This document shows, piece by piece, positions 1 to 13,300 of a DNA stretch of 64,000 bases. Source of the stretch: Phytoseiulus persimilis (taxonomy: Eukaryota > Arthropoda > Arachnida > Mesostigmata > Phytoseiidae); assembly GCA_037576195.1 (NCBI GenBank), contig CM075103.1, positions 9,610,001 through 9,674,000 on the forward strand, in the 5' to 3' direction. The translations under genes were made by a program, and so were the position numbers. Under the pieces are notes generated by a model. It searched no databases, had not been told where the DNA came from, and was given only the letters and a program-made list of their open reading frames with translations. Every line of letters begins with the position of its first letter. Position 1 is the stretch's first letter.

Positions 1-2600
1 TCACGTAGACCATTTCTCTCTGCTCCGGAGATCCAACCTCACCCAAATTGCCAAGACGGGCTGCTCGAGGTGAGCCAGCGAAAAAATCTGCCTCTCCGGT
101 TCGGGCTTTAGAAGCCCAGGAATAGAGTCCGCTGATCTGAACCCGCAACTGGGCCTCGAACACGGCATTGGCTCGGAGCTTCCATATGAGCCACACCTGA
201 TCGACTGTGACATTTCGAACTCGCTTTCCAGTCAGCTCTGACTCCCACCGCAGACGAACATCTCCTCCTCTTCATCGATTGGAGATTCCGATTCAGACTC
301 TGGGTCAGCCGGACGAGGAAGGTTCGGATCTGCCAAACTCGGTAGATCCATCCGCGGTGTTTTGGACTCGCCGTGTGACGTCGTTTCAGCCGTTCAGCTT
401 CAACAAGTTGAAAATGGTGAACATGAGCGTATATCAAAACTGTCTGCTTCTTTTCTGCCCTGTTCTTGTACAATATTTTGTCCCCCGCAATGCTTGCCGC
501 CGCAATCTCTCGCTTGAAAGTGGGCGTCGCTTACGAACCACGTCCCGGACAAGCACAAATCGCTATTCGCAAATTACAGCACGGAAACTGAAAAGAACCG
601 CTGTTCTTGACTCGCGTTTGTCTTCGAAATTGTCGACCCAGACGACGGGGAAAAGCTCTCTGGAAATATCTGACTCCGAAGGATCGATGGACCTGGCACG
701 AGTACATGCGCTGCATGCCGGGCGTGTGCCTGCAATCACTGACGGTTCCCGTCGCACTCTTTCTGGAGCTGTTCAACTTCTTCGGTCGAGGCGCTAAATT
801 TGAACTTCATTCCAGGTGTTTCGAAAGCGGGCTTCCTCGAGTCGAATCGAGTTTCCCTGTTTTCCTGCTTGACTTTTCGACGGAAGTTACGAGAGTGTAT
901 ACGACAGCGTACGCGAAAATCGCCGTTCAGATTATCGTTCCTCCCACGAGCCGATGTCGCTCAACGTCGAAGGCCGCAGTTCAAATCGCTTCCAACTGAA
1001 CCTGACGTCACCGGTTTGGTGGCCTGCCACCCATAGCCTATGGGTGACAGCCGAAATTCTGTCACTCGTCGTCGAGCCGGTCATCAGTTCACGGTCGAGT
1101 GTACCGAGAGCGACCCATCTCCACGCCTAGGCTCCAGTAACATCCGGAGACGTCATCCGCTTCTCCGTACATGATCGAATCTCGCGGCGGCGGCGGCGGC
1201 CGTGCTTACGGCACAGAACACATGATCGGTGCGCGTCATCGGTGGATTGTGAACTTGGCAGCATATCTCGCCCGGAGAGTCGTCGACTCGAACGCCCGTT
1301 TGTTGATATCTGCTGAAACCGACGAAAAATCAGATTTGTTTATGACCCAGTAGCGCCATGAGTTGGGTGTGTGGCCGGCTGTCGCTCAGTGGTTCGTTTG
1401 TGAAAATGCCTTGTTTATTATCGTACACATACATATTCCTACTGCTGAGTCGATCCGATAACTCTCACGGATCCGCGCGTTTCCTGAGGCCCTTCTCGCT
1501 CGATCGGGTCGAACATAAAACACGGAAAGACAACATAAATCAATTAATCAGCCAACACTAAATGGGTCTCGACGCTCTTCGAGAGCTTGCCACCAGGACT
1601 CGACGGCCATGAATTCTCTACGGAGGCCATCGGATCAGCCGCGCTTAGAGTGGGTCAATCTTACCCAGCGCGCTTCAATCGGAGCTGCGATCAAAACTCC
1701 GGTCGACAATCCGTCGACTCCTAGAACAGTCCCCCCCCCCCCCTACCGAGTTCCGTTCCACTCTTCCGTTCTCGAGCTCGTCCCCCATTTTTGATGGAAC
1801 TCCCCGTTTCAAGCTGGGATTTCCGCTTCTGTGGTCGCGGACGCGACGAATGAACTCAGAAGTTCGTGGGTGGGTGATTCGGCGGATGGTCGGCCGAAAG
1901 CCAACTATAGTTCCGTCGGTTCCGCCAGTGCTGCGTATTAGGGCGACACCGAAGGAACCTGAAGTTGACGCTTGGTCAGCCGACCGTATGATCCGGGAGG
2001 ATTTCACTTTTGTTTTTCGTTGTCAGTTACAGCGCTGATACATGAAGCTCGGGAGGCAACGTTTCCTCCGATTCACAGAATATATGCTTTTCGTGGGTCC
2101 GTGAGAGCGTTCAGAGCACAAAGGCTCGCGGATTGTCGTTTCAGGACACTTGTCCTTACATCGGTACCGTTGACGAAGTATTGTAGTTGTTCAGATAGAG
2201 GGGCCTCTCGGCTGACGAGGGCTGCAGCCTCCGAGACTTTAATGGTGAGCATTGTCAACCGACTACAAAAAGCAACGACCTTCGCTCTTCGAGGCTTCGG
2301 TCCACCCTCGCTTCCCACTCTTCTTCGGCATCTCTCCGGACTTGTTGTTTGAATACCTCGCGCTCCGAGCCAATGGGGTTTGGGCTTTAAACAGAAGCGT
2401 CGAGCCCCAGGCTCACTCTGTGTTCGTACCCCCAAGCTCACCGGGTGCGTCGATCGGTCGATCGCCTGCTCGGTTGGCTAACTGCTGACTCCCTCTCGGT
2501 GACTATACCTTCTCGAGGCCTCTTCTCTTCTCGGAGCTAAAAACCCATAGTCATCCGTTGTGAAATCTCGTCAGCTGAGAGAGAATTCTGGCTCCGAGCA
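1..2600. other. non-coding stretch, no gene recognised
   Basis: Only short overlapping reading frames on both strands are present, and none has a recognisable domain. There is a cytosine run near 1733-1742, a CGG run near 1187-1200, and a short hairpin at about 1024-1050 built on CACCCATAG/CTATGGGTG. I see no convincing splice-phased exon chain. Confidence 0.5.
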
Positions 2601-2608
2601 GAAATGCC

Positions 2609-2905
2609 TTGATTATGCATAGCTTCCTCGTTTTTGTCCCGTTCTTTCTCTTCGTTTCTGAGGTCTGCTTCCTTCCTCAGGGGTTTTCCGTGGGCTGGAT
2701 GACACCGGCTACCGAAAACTATATGGCACGTATCATCAAAGTCGCATCGGGTCGAAAGGTTCCGGTGCGTCTGGAAAATATGATACGCGTCTTCATAAAG
2801 TATGGATGGAAGGGGAAGAAGCTGGAAAAGCTCCTTCCGATTTTCATAGACGCCGTTTTCAGTGGACTGCGGGATCCTTCTTCACCATTGTCGCTCTTCC
2901 TATAG
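2609..2905 (+). CDS. possible small secreted protein (98 aa), unknown
   Basis: This ATG-initiated frame begins with a strongly hydrophobic stretch of about 20 residues (rich in Phe, Val and Leu, residues 3-22) that resembles a signal peptide. A basic segment follows that contains Gly-Trp-Lys-Gly-Lys-Lys. The sequence after the leader has no cysteine pattern and no domain I recognise. It could be a lone ORF, a first exon or chance. There is no flanking evidence of splicing or expression signals, so this is a weak call kept only because of the leader-like N-terminus. Confidence 0.18.
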   Translation: MIMHSFLVFVPFFLFVSEVCFLPQGFSVGWMTPATENYMARIIKVASGRKVPVRLENMIRVFIKYGWKGKKLEKLLPIFIDAVFSGLRDPSSPLSLFL

Positions 2906-4348
2906 GAAGCTACTGATCGTGAAGGGAGAGATGATGCGTGGATAGGCGAAGTGGTTTCGGAGACTTGCGCATGCGTGGATCCAGTATCCCTCGCTCCTAG
3001 ACCGGATCCCTCAAACTTGTCTGCCAATATTTGTTGATGGGCTCTCGGACCGCAACGATCTGTTGCACTGAGTATGCTCTCAGAGAAATGGTACGTCTCA
3101 ATCGATTGTGAAGACATCACCGGTCTGTTTCCCCCTTTTCACGAGAGCCTAATGTCCTGGACCTCCTGACCGGTCAGCGGAAGGCATATCGCCCACCTGA
3201 CCTTAGAAAGACAGCTCTGTTCCAGATCTGAGTATTCTCCAGAAACACGGAGTTCATCTTCACGAGCGAAATCGTGAAATTAGCTCCAAATGTAGGAAAA
3301 TAGGAAAGTGTCCCGGAAGTCTTACTACCGTGAATATCACGGTGACAGCTCGAGCCCCTGGCTAGGCTTCGGTGCGGTGGACTCGCGCATCGCTGTCATC
3401 ATCCACTGGGTTGCTCGTCGGTGCGGAGCTTCTCAGATCCGGTTGCATCGAACTTCGAGTCAGAAACCGGACAACGGAACGGCTCTGGAGATGAAATGTT
3501 TGAGACTCGAAATCGAACTCGCCTCGTCACCTTGCGCGACTTCCTGCCAAGTCCTGATCTCGAGTCGGTGGGCCATCATGCATCAGATAAGTCAGTCAGT
3601 GAGTCAAACCGCCGGACCGACCGGCCGGCAGGCCGACTCGCTGAACGACCAGCTGAGCGTCTTCGGTTGAGCAGAATATAGAAGAAGTCGGCCATCAAGG
3701 CTTCTTCTCTCCGCTTCCACCAGCTGGTGGGGCCCCACGAAACGACGCACCGAGCAGCGACGACCGGCAACCAACAACCAGCTCTGCCGAACAGCTAAGC
3801 GACTGACAACCGGTTCTGGTGCTCTTTGTGCTTCGCTGTGGGGATCGTCGGCGTCGACGACACCAACAACGACCGCATCAGCGGCAGGAACGACAACAAC
3901 AGCGGTGGAGCTGGGCAGGATGACTCCGCTCGATTTTGAAAACAACAACAAGATCAGATGATTCTCGTCTTCGTGTCAGTCCGAGCTCGCGACCGCTGTT
4001 CACCACTCGGCAGTCCAGAGTGGATGGAATGGATCGATCGAATTCATGATGCTGTCATCGGTGGAGATGAACCAGAATATCACAGTCGAGGGGTTCCACT
4101 CTGCGTAGAGGAGCTGATCTCGACAACTTAACCCAAGAGCTCAAAGCTCGGCCCTGCAGCTCGCTCAGTTGTCTAGCAATGAAAGGGCATACATTCGAAT
4201 TTCCCGCGGCTCGACGGTCTGAAAGTGTGAGCGAAGATAAGCAGAGAGCAGACGATCGCTCGTTGTTCCAGCGGCGGATTTCAGTTTTCGTGAGAATCCT
4301 TCAAGTTCCTCTCAAACATATCTCGCTCGGCGTTGTGAAGAGCTCGCC
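2906..4348. other. non-coding stretch with 4-bp-periodic imperfect repeats
   Basis: No supported gene. At 3590-3660 the sequence becomes a run of imperfect GTCAGTCA/GACCGACCGG/CCGGCAGG words with four-base periodicity. Similar runs recur at about 6605-6650, 9760-9800, 16245-16285, 20128-20162 and 41620-41690. CAACAAC-type triplet runs lie at about 3855-3960. Confidence 0.45.
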
Positions 4349-5470
4349 ATGGAGGACATCGAGCAGATGTCGGTTGACTCGATCTCAGCTGCGATCGACC
4401 AGCTTGTCATCTGGCCTGACATACCACTGAATGATCTTCTCCGCGATCTTAGCGGTAGTGAGAAGTTCAGGATCAACTGCTACTTGGATGAGATTTACGA
4501 GTTCACACAATATCCGACTGAGGGCACCTCTTGTTTGGCGGCCATCCTGAGCGCACTCATCAAGAAGGATCCTGAGGTTCTTTCGCTATGCGTTTGGGCT
4601 TTGGCAAGCTTCAAGAAGACGCTCCGTGGAAGAGCGGACGGCAAGACTTGTTCTTTCTTGCAGGAGCTCAGGAGTGATTCCAGAGCTGGCGGCGCCAAAT
4701 CCGTTGAGGCCAAAGCATATCCGACGGATCCAGCTATGGAAGAGTGGGTCGCAGCGACTTCGAGCGAGCCCGGGTTCGAAATCTTTAGTCTGGCTCTTGC
4801 CATGTTCCTGATCGGCTTCCCGAAACGGAAGGCGTTCTCACAGTCGAATCATTTGCGTGACGGGAAGTGGAAAAGTATTCTGGCATCCATTTCTTCATTC
4901 ACTCGACCCCTCCCGAGGAAGATCAAGATAAACTTCCTCAAAGACACCGTCTTGAGCGAGTCTCAACGAAAATCGGCCTGCGGAGCATGTCTGTTCTTGG
5001 AGGGAACCGTCATCGGGCGAAAGCTGCGAAGTGCGACGTTAGTCGGGATCGTGAGGCCTATCTGTGATCACCACACTGTGATACGTCGAAGATTTGAAGA
5101 GTTCAAGAGGCTGTACCCTGAAGCTTTTTTCAAGGAATCCTCCTTCTGGGAGCTCCCTCTGGCTTCCAGGGGCCTGGAGCAGGTCGAACGTTTAGAGAAA
5201 GTTATGGCTGAAGCAAAGGCAGCCAAGGCCGAACTACAACCCTTGATGATTGGATCCATCAACATCAAATACTTGAGTTTCCTGAGACGAACAGCCACGA
5301 GATCATTCCAATCGTACCTATTCTATTGCATTTGCAATCGGAAAGGACGCCGTGGACGGGAGAACTGGCGAGCGTTCATGGAAACTGAGGAAAAGAAGGG
5401 CTCCAAGAAGTTGGATCCCACCCACATAAAAATGTATGATCGTTGGATTTCTTCTCTGAGGGTTGAATAA
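4349..5470 (+). CDS. intronless 373-aa protein, unknown function
   Basis: This is the longest clean frame in the first 21 kb: ATG in a strong context (gccATGG), 373 codons, no internal stop or intron, TAA stop. The protein is largely helical in character. It has a hydrophobic core near residues 150-165, a cysteine pair (Cys-Gly-Ala-Cys) near 218-221, a Lys/Ala/Glu-rich predicted helix near 285-305 and a basic Arg/Lys-rich C-terminal third. I see no signal peptide, membrane anchor or catalytic motif, and I do not recognise the family. An uninterrupted single-exon frame isolated in gene-poor DNA could be a lineage-specific gene, an old retrocopy, or an endogenised viral gene such as a nucleoprotein. 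Length and helical make-up fit the last idea only loosely. Codon use gives an unbroken frame, so recent decay is unlikely. The coding call is firm; the function is not known. Confidence 0.75.
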   Translation: MEDIEQMSVDSISAAIDQLVIWPDIPLNDLLRDLSGSEKFRINCYLDEIYEFTQYPTEGTSCLAAILSALIKKDPEVLSLCVWALASFKKTLRGRADGKTCSFLQELRSDSRAGGAKSVEAKAYPTDPAMEEWVAATSSEPGFEIFSLALAMFLIGFPKRKAFSQSNHLRDGKWKSILASISSFTRPLPRKIKINFLKDTVLSESQRKSACGACLFLEGTVIGRKLRSATLVGIVRPICDHHTVIRRRFEEFKRLYPEAFFKESSFWELPLASRGLEQVERLEKVMAEAKAAKAELQPLMIGSINIKYLSFLRRTATRSFQSYLFYCICNRKGRRGRENWRAFMETEEKKGSKKLDPTHIKMYDRWISSLRVE

Positions 5471-8400
5471 ACTCAGTTACCAGGAGCTCTCGTGCAAGGT
5501 GAAGTTATTCTGCTCGTTCGAGTGAATCTCATTGGACACGATTAATAGTATCCATGATACTTGCGGTTGCGGATTCGGAAGGAGTGCGCTTAACTACGGT
5601 GAAGCCTCGATACCATCAACCTTGTTTATAGGCGCGTGGTCAGAGAGTCCGAGGAGCTCCTGCAGCGCCCTGAGCCTTCATGGTATCGGGTCCGCAGTGA
5701 CCCCGCGTCGGCTCCGGGTCCGATTAGCTAATTTCGCCTCTCCTCGATCACATGAGCTCTCCGTTCTATCAGCCATACTCTGCACGAGCTGGCTTACGTA
5801 TCTGAACTCGTACTTTGCTTCGAGTTCCATGGAAGTACTACTTGCCCAGTCCTGCTGGTTCCCCGAAAATTCGTACTCCGGTCAAAGACTATTCGCGGGA
5901 ATAGCTACGATCTTCAACAGCTCGATGGCGTCAATTCTCAGTAGAGTCCTGAACCACAAATGTCCACAGACATCGCTGTAGGCCAGTGATATACACGGAA
6001 AACACGTGAAAACATTATCTGCAGAGGAAATGACTTCTCAGTTTTTGCTTTTTTCAAGCTCTTCCTCGCCTCGAGTTTTGAACCGACTATTTGAAGCTCA
6101 CATGGGCAGCTTGATTCAGGTGAAACTTATAAGCAATTCAAGTTATCGTCTGACGTGATGGTGAAAGGTAAAACACGCAAGCTAGGGGGGATCAGCACAG
6201 TGTTTTCTCATTTGGGAGTTTCGCGCGTTCGTTCCATACTATATCGGGTCGGTTATCCTCATGCCCGGCGAGGAGACCGCAACATCTTCTCCCAGAGTAA
6301 GCTATGGGGGTGTCAGATTCTGTGAGATCGGGAGACAGGCTCTTCGATGTGTGGTTTCCTGGATTGGTTCTGCTTCCTGCATCCTGTTGGCCTCGAGTCA
6401 ATCTTTGGGTAGAAAAGGCAACTTGACTCCCAGTTGTCATCGGTCGTTAAGCGCTACAGAAAGATCACATACGGCGTTTCGCTGCTTTGTTGTTTACCAG
6501 GCTGTTTCGCCTCTGGTTGATCTGCCGTCTTCCGAGCGTCAGTCGTTTCGCCGGCCGGTGTGGCGTACGTGAGCCCGTAGACGACGATTCCGCTACGCTT
6601 TCTCTCCACAAGCCGTCAGTCAGTCCGTCTCTCCGTCAGTCCGTTCGTTTGATGGCCCGAACCAAGCGACGCTCGCCTACTTCATGTTTCGATGGAACGG
6701 ACAGCGCTTTTTCGGAAAACAGCAGAATGGACATGAACGACAACAGCGGTTTCAGCAACAACAAGGGTCGGGCTGACACCGAGCAGCATCAACTTCACAA
6801 CTTGAACTAGCTGCAGGGGACGCTGAATAGAACAAACCAGGAGTAACTAACTAGGCGGCATCGTAACCATCGGATGTGGGAGCGAAACCGACATCGGTGG
6901 TCAGAGCTATGAGCGGACGCCGTCACATTGACAACAGACAAAGAGCCATTTGTGCCACCGCCTCTATCGTCCTCGTTAGTGGGGTTTACGCTGGAGGGTT
7001 TTCTTTCCTCTCGCTTGCGCTAGAAACGCCGCTCGTCCGCTTCTCTGGAAACTCGTCCCGACAATCGGGGAGCTGGAGTCCGAATCGGTTCGTTCAACCG
7101 GGCGCGGCAGACGAAGCGCCTCTCGAGAGTTTGAAAACACTTCTGCGCAGCCGCAGACGATCGTTGTAATCACCCGTCAACTCCTGCTCACTCTCGGGTA
7201 CGTAGTCGGACTTTGGCGTCAGGTTTCAATACTTCCTCGCCAGCTCCTCCTTTCCGTATGCATCTGTGTTCAAAGCGGAACATTCTTCTGATCTAAAATG
7301 CATAACTTTGGGATTCCGAGGTCGAAGAGCTTCGGAAGCCTCTGGAAGCACCGACTCACGTCCAAGATTCTGGAAATTGCAGGGCCCATGTACGACGACC
7401 CAGCCGAAATACCAACAGAGTCGGCGCCAACGGTCGGCTCTTCAAGAGGTTTGATACAAGTAATTGATGAGCGTTGTACGTAGGCGACTGGATCGACTGA
7501 ACTTCCTGATAAGCATTCGGGTGGGATCGGTATCAGATACCACTGGAGCCCTACAGCGGGATATAAAACATTGAATCGAGTCTTGAAATGGTAATTCTGC
7601 ACTTATTGGCACCCATCCTGGAAAGCCTTCGGTTACCACTCGATTTTGGTCAACACAAGATTGGCCAAAGACTCGGAACTCAACCACCACGTTCCGTTTG
7701 CTTCAGAATTTTTGGGGTCGAGGCTTCAAAAGAAATTTCAGCCTCCGTTGAATCATGGGAACAATCAGCCCGATAAGCGTCGGGAAGCTTCGACTGTGAA
7801 CTCTCCGTTGGGAGTCATTCGCAAATCTTCGGTCCAGAGAGGGAAGGACTCGCCATCCAGAAACGACTATTCTCCGGAAGCTCATGCAATCGTCCAATCT
7901 TGCCCTCAGAGAGTCGACTGCTCTCTCCTGATTCTAGCGCGTACATCACCGCGACATAAATCACCGCGGACTCGAAGCGAAGACCAGCCGTGCACAGCTC
8001 GCGTTTCGGTGGATTTGAGTCGCCATTAGCCGTGGACCCAACTGGAGCGGATATCCCGCAGCCTTTGAAGATGAACTGAGTCGACGAACGCACCAGCGGG
8101 TTTCCCCGAGCGGTCTCGAGTCGGTCTTTTCGAGAATGTTTCGAGCGCCCCGTCGGGCGGTTCGAAAGTCGCGGAAGCACGCACTCGAGACTGCGGGTCT
8201 CGAGTCGAGCGCTGTGACGTGTCGCCCGGTAGCCCGAAAGATTCATCTCTTGGAGCTGTTGTGTGGAGTGCAGGACATCTCCGACGGGCGTTCCAGGAGA
8301 CGAGAGGGCAGAGAAGAACAGCGTGCAAAGAAAGCCGCTGAATCAACGAGAAACGGCGACAGTGATGGAACAGTATACTTCCATGTGAATACGTCGAAAT

Positions 8401-11400
8401 GTAGTCGGTCTTGGAAACATCACACCCGGCTCCCAAAGGCCGCTGAAACCTTCAGACGTTGTTGGCGTTGTCGTTCAATGGGAGGCGGAACGAAACGGAG
8501 CTCTGCGCCAGAAAATTAATAGCTCGTGTGCGTCGAAAACGTCGAACAGGAGAAACATTGAACGCAATCATCAAGATGTTATTCGGCAGCGATGAAATCG
8601 TTGTTCTGCCATTCCAGGTTCGAGTCGAAACGAGTGTGTAACTGAGCGTGAGGCTCAGACACTGAGAAGCTCACTGGAACGTGAACGCGCACACGTCCAT
8701 CGAGCGATACTTTTCGCTTTCGAGGAAACTCTCCTATCAAGTCTCTCCCTCGACGGCCGGTCTTTCGGGCTGTGGTGGCGGAGTCTGTCGTCGTTCGTTG
8801 TCATCGACGAACTGTCTTTGTGTTCCTGATTAGGTTTTTCTCCGGTTCTGCGAACTCTCCTACCCGACCCAATAGAGCAGCGGCTTAGTGCGCTCTCTGA
8901 CTTTTGATATCTGCGATCTCGCTGTGATCCGTTCAGATGTAGAGATCGCTGAACTCGGAAGATGAGCCGTCCGATCGCCGTGGATTCGCTGCTGTCGGAG
9001 GCCGCTGCTCAAGACGTCGCGGTGCCGGATCCTGTCGGGACGGGCGGACGAGTCGGTTTTCGGCCGAGACCGCCCGCCTCTTCACAGACAGCATTTCAGC
9101 CCGGCGTTTCAGCTCGATTTCTGGGAGGGTGATCATTCCAGACCGGAGGGTCACGATTCCGTTTTCCTGGATGGCCCACCTGAGCGCGCGACGACGAGTG
9201 GTCGATCGATTCCGAACCCACCGACGCGGAGACGCATCTCCCAAGGCGCGAGGATCGGTTCCCATTCGTTTCGCTGCGCAAGTGGAATCGCGTTTCAGAA
9301 AACTCGTATTCAGCGTTAATAATAGCGACTGGCGCCGCGATGAAGGGAGCATTCATTCCAGAAGTCTTCACTTTGAATGATTCGGAAGCGGCGGCGAAGC
9401 TAGCGCGGGTTGCACCCAACAAAATCAACAGCGCCGGCGTTTCGTTGGTTTGGCTTGATGCTTGCGTGTTTGATGCGCTGCTACTTTTGCGGCAACCACG
9501 CGGGATCGGCCGAACGGTCGGCGAGCCGGACGAGCAGACTTCTCGAGGCAGGCACTCGAATCGGCCTTCAGTCGATGGTCCACTACCGCCACCACGCACC
9601 GCCCGTTGCTTCGGTTTGGCCGGTCACTCCGCGGGTTGGTTGGCTACTTCGCCCGGCTGTTCCCCGTCCGTCTTCAACATCTCCTCCCAGTTCCCTCTTC
9701 CCAGAGCTTTTCCGTATTTTCTGCAGCGGCTGCTACTGCCGCCCATCGCTTCTTAACTCGTCGGGCAGTCAGTCAGACGAGCCGACGCGGTCATTCAGTC
9801 GGTATGCTTGAATCACATCACTGTTTCCGCGGCGAGTCGAGAAACGCAACCAGCGCACACGGTTGGCGGATCCAGTGAATATTCTTCCCTGATGCTGCTG
9901 GGAGGGTCTCGCTCGTCCCGGTTAGGGGACGCGTCGGTAGATCGAGCCCCTCTTCCTATCCGCCCAGCTCTAGGGTTTTCCGAGGCGTCGATCCCGTGGA
10001 ACGGCTCGGACAGAAGTTCGGACTACCAACTTCTCTGGTGGGGGGATGTTCCGGCCTCGGGAACGAAGCCGGCGTCGTGGGCAGGGAGGCACCTGATCTG
10101 GAAATCTCTGGAAGCCTTCAAGCTGCAACGTCCAACCCCGAATCCCTCTTCGGTCCGGTAGATTCGAAGCAGCCATCATTCTCCGTCATGTAGAAGCTCT
10201 CACGCCGCTCCACGAAGCGCGCAAGATATCCCGAACTTTCGCGGGCATTGACACACAGGCGCCAATGGAAGCGGTCTGCAAAAGTGCAAAGCGAAACAAA
10301 AAGCCCATAGTTCTTCCTCTTCGTTTCCTTCCAACGTCAGAACCACTTCCACGAACGAAGATTGGGAGCCCTGGGTCGTCGTTGTCGACAATACAGAAAT
10401 GAGGAGTCGGATGTTCCGCGGCGCTTCTTCATCAAGGAACTGCGACGGGTGTCCGCTCGTGGAACAATGCTCTTGCTATTGCTGATTCTCTTCAACAAGC
10501 ACAACCAAGACACTTGACCGTCTGACGAACGAAAGACGGGACGGATCGACGAAGGAACGAACCGTCGGCGAGTCGACCGCTGCCGAACAACAGGCAGCGC
10601 CGAGCAAAACGTCGACGAAGCTCGCGGCTTCAGCCCGAAAGGAACAACTCCAGGAGGAGCATTGTCTACCGAGCCAACAAAAGTGCCAACCATGCGGGGG
10701 GAGGGGGGGGAATAATGCCAGGGTGGAAGGGCGCGATCGTCAAGCTTTCGATACTATTCAACGTCGTACTCCACGACGCCATCCTCTAGCAACGTATCTA
10801 GATCGAGGGAACACGCCCGAACAAGTTTCCTCGGGACTCAGTCTGTCGAATGAAGCATGAATACAAGCAGCAATCACACGAAAGCGCAGAACGTCTACTC
10901 TGTAAGTTGTCCCGCTCCGGATTCAACGTCCCGCGAGACGAACGCAGAGATACAAAAATAATCTTGACCAATCCAAGCATGATCGTTCCAAGCCTCGTCG
11001 AACGGGGTTCCAGTGTTTTTCATTCTTCTCTCGGTCACTCTTCCTGCATTTCCTGACCACCCCACCCCACTGCGTCGGAGCGACGACTGCCATCGTTTCC
11101 CCTAGTACCGTGGTGCCGTCCGTCCGTCGAGCTGTTGACGGAAAAGCTCGGCAGGGAAACAGCTGCATAAATTCGTCAGACGGGATCAACAACGATCAAA
11201 ATGTACAAACTCTTCCATTTTTCTTCGAGTCATTCTTCTTCGTCCCCTCCTCGTTACGCCCGCCTGTGCGGGAGCCTGAGTGTTTGAAAAGTATTATCCT
11301 TCACTCGTATAACAATGGAACAACGATATTTGGAAATCATACACAGTGCTCAGTTGTTCGACTTCCACATTATTATTATCATCATCATCATCATCATCAC

Positions 11401-12830
11401 CGTCGTCGTCGACATCGTGATTGTCATCGTCGCCGTTTCCATCATTATCCGGAGTCAAGGGGGATCACTGCCGTAAGTGTCGAGTGAAGACACTTGACGA
11501 GTTCTCGTTGATTGCCTCCAACTCCGAGCCGTGTAGTTTTCCGTTCTTTTCTGAGAGATATAAGATCGCTGCCGGCCCCATCGGCCGCTGGCGGGCTGAC
11601 GACATCAGACGAAAACATTCGAAAGCCAACAGTATTTTTGACGGCCATAACGCTTCCGTATAAGGTTCCCACTCAGCTGACTTCGTGAGGTGGTTCGTTG
11701 TCAGCGCTGAGAATATAAAATTCCGGCTATGGTTCCCCCTTGGTCGCCCGGAACTTCTTCCCAGATGCTCTCGAACGCTGTTCCTCTTCCCGGTTGTCCG
11801 GGAAGCGAACACTTCTGAACGAGTTCTTGTCCTGCTGTCCGTCCGCGCTGGTTTTGGCTTCAGCAGTAGCGGCCGTTGCAGTGGGCTGCTGGCTTGCATT
11901 CATTTCTGGTTGGAGGCGTGGCTCGCATGATAGCGGCAAGAAAATCCAATTTTTTCTTCTCCCCGTCGTGAATCGGCGTTCGGCGCAACGAATTCCCCTT
12001 CAAGACGTGCGTTCACGGATATCCCGAGAGGTAGACACGTCGACACGATCGCACGTTCGATTCCTCATCGGCTGAATGAACCACGGCCCCGTTCCGGGAC
12101 ATCTATACAGGATACTGGAGTCAGATGTCCTCTGATATGAGAACACCGTCAAAGAATTAAACTCCTGTAAGATCGGACGTCTCGAATCAATCAGACGGTT
12201 GATGTATGCGTGCGATGGACGGAATTCCGGAAAGCGCAACGGGGAAGTCGGAAAGCCCGGCGACAACGATCGGACCGAATCCCTCAGCGCTGAAATCCGA
12301 TGCGGACTGAACGGGGAAGGAAAAAAGAATTATAACTCCCGCGAAAGCCGCCACGTGCCGAATCGAAAGCGGACAATGGCGGCGGCACTGGTGTCATGAT
12401 ATGATATTTTTTTCAATTTAGCGAATGACAAGAGTGAAAAGTGTCGTTAGTGTGAAACGGCGGCGTCGCATCATCCGTGAGGTAGTGCTCCGCGGAGCTG
12501 CGAGCGTCATTTTTGCGCAGAGCCAAGCGTAACGCCGTCGTTCAACATGTGGTCCGCCGCATGACCGTCGACATCCTGGACCGGAGTCTGCTGAAAGTGG
12601 CAACGGCGTCAACGCTCGCTTCTGCATCCTTGTGTTGCCATTGTATCTTCTGAAGGCCCATCGTTGACCCACAAACTACGGCTCTGTGATCACTTCCCAG
12701 CTGAACCGATGTTGCGATCTTTCGAACACGCCTCATTTGAATATCGTGTGTCAACTTCTAGCACCATCTGCCTGAATTCCAACCTGCACGACGGCTCGCC
12801 CGTTTCGGGATTCGTTCACACCGCGTGCGT
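5471..12830. other. long non-coding stretch, no gene recognised
   Basis: Many short frames on both strands, up to about 150 codons, overlap each other without homology or splice-phased continuity. Notable sequence includes four-base-periodic imperfect repeats near 6605-6650, frequent TCGAGTCG-type words around 8030-8250, and the triplet array at 11371-11450. This may be intron, 5' untranslated or intergenic DNA. Confidence 0.45.
11371..11450. repeat. ATT/ATC/GTC triplet microsatellite
   Basis: Consecutive (ATT)n, then (ATC)n, then (GTC)n triplets. On the + strand they translate as Tyr, His and Arg homopolymers, which explains the His-rich frame there without a real gene. Confidence 0.85.
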
Positions 12831-12833
12831 GAG

Positions 12834-13300
12834 TTAGCAGCAGGTCTCTCCTGGAAAGAGGTTTAATGGAATAGAACTCTTCAGTCTACGCTTGCGTCGG
12901 ATGTTGATCACGAACTCGGGGATCGTCGAACGAGGAATCGAATGGTAAGCTGCTACGTGACGAATCGATTTCTCCTCAACTTGTTCGAGGAGACGACTAT
13001 CAACATCAAAAGAGGCTTCTACCTCAGGCGACTTTCCGTTGACGACTGACGACGGAGAATATCCTGCAGAATTGTGAAGAGGAGATTGAACCACCGAGAG
13101 AAGGCCCTTGACAGGACATGGACATAATTTTGGGATATCATACCAAAAGTTATAGGGACGCGTTCCAGTGGTCCCTCGATACCGCATCTCGGGCATGTCA
13201 GATCGATGTTTGAATACCTCGACCCATTTTCCAATCTCTGTCCCCACCCCGTGCCCAGTGGGCTTCCACCGGAGCCATGGAGCCAATGAGTGCACGATTG
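12834..13300 (-). mobile_element. possible LTR-retrotransposon integrase remnant
   Basis: A 153-codon minus-strand frame contains the segment HNSAGYSPSSVV followed by NGKSP. It resembles the C-terminal part of retroviral-type integrase cores, where a conserved H-S-x-G-[YF]-[ST]-P motif is followed by a G-[RK]-x-P turn. The surrounding frame changes phase and no long terminal repeat was found. The call rests on that single motif and is tentative. Nothing else of a pol gene is visible beside it. Confidence 0.25.

Noticed and set aside
5532-5981. 149-codon plus-strand frame and a protein-like minus-strand reading
   Set aside because: Neither strand shows a domain, and the minus reading is interrupted by stops.
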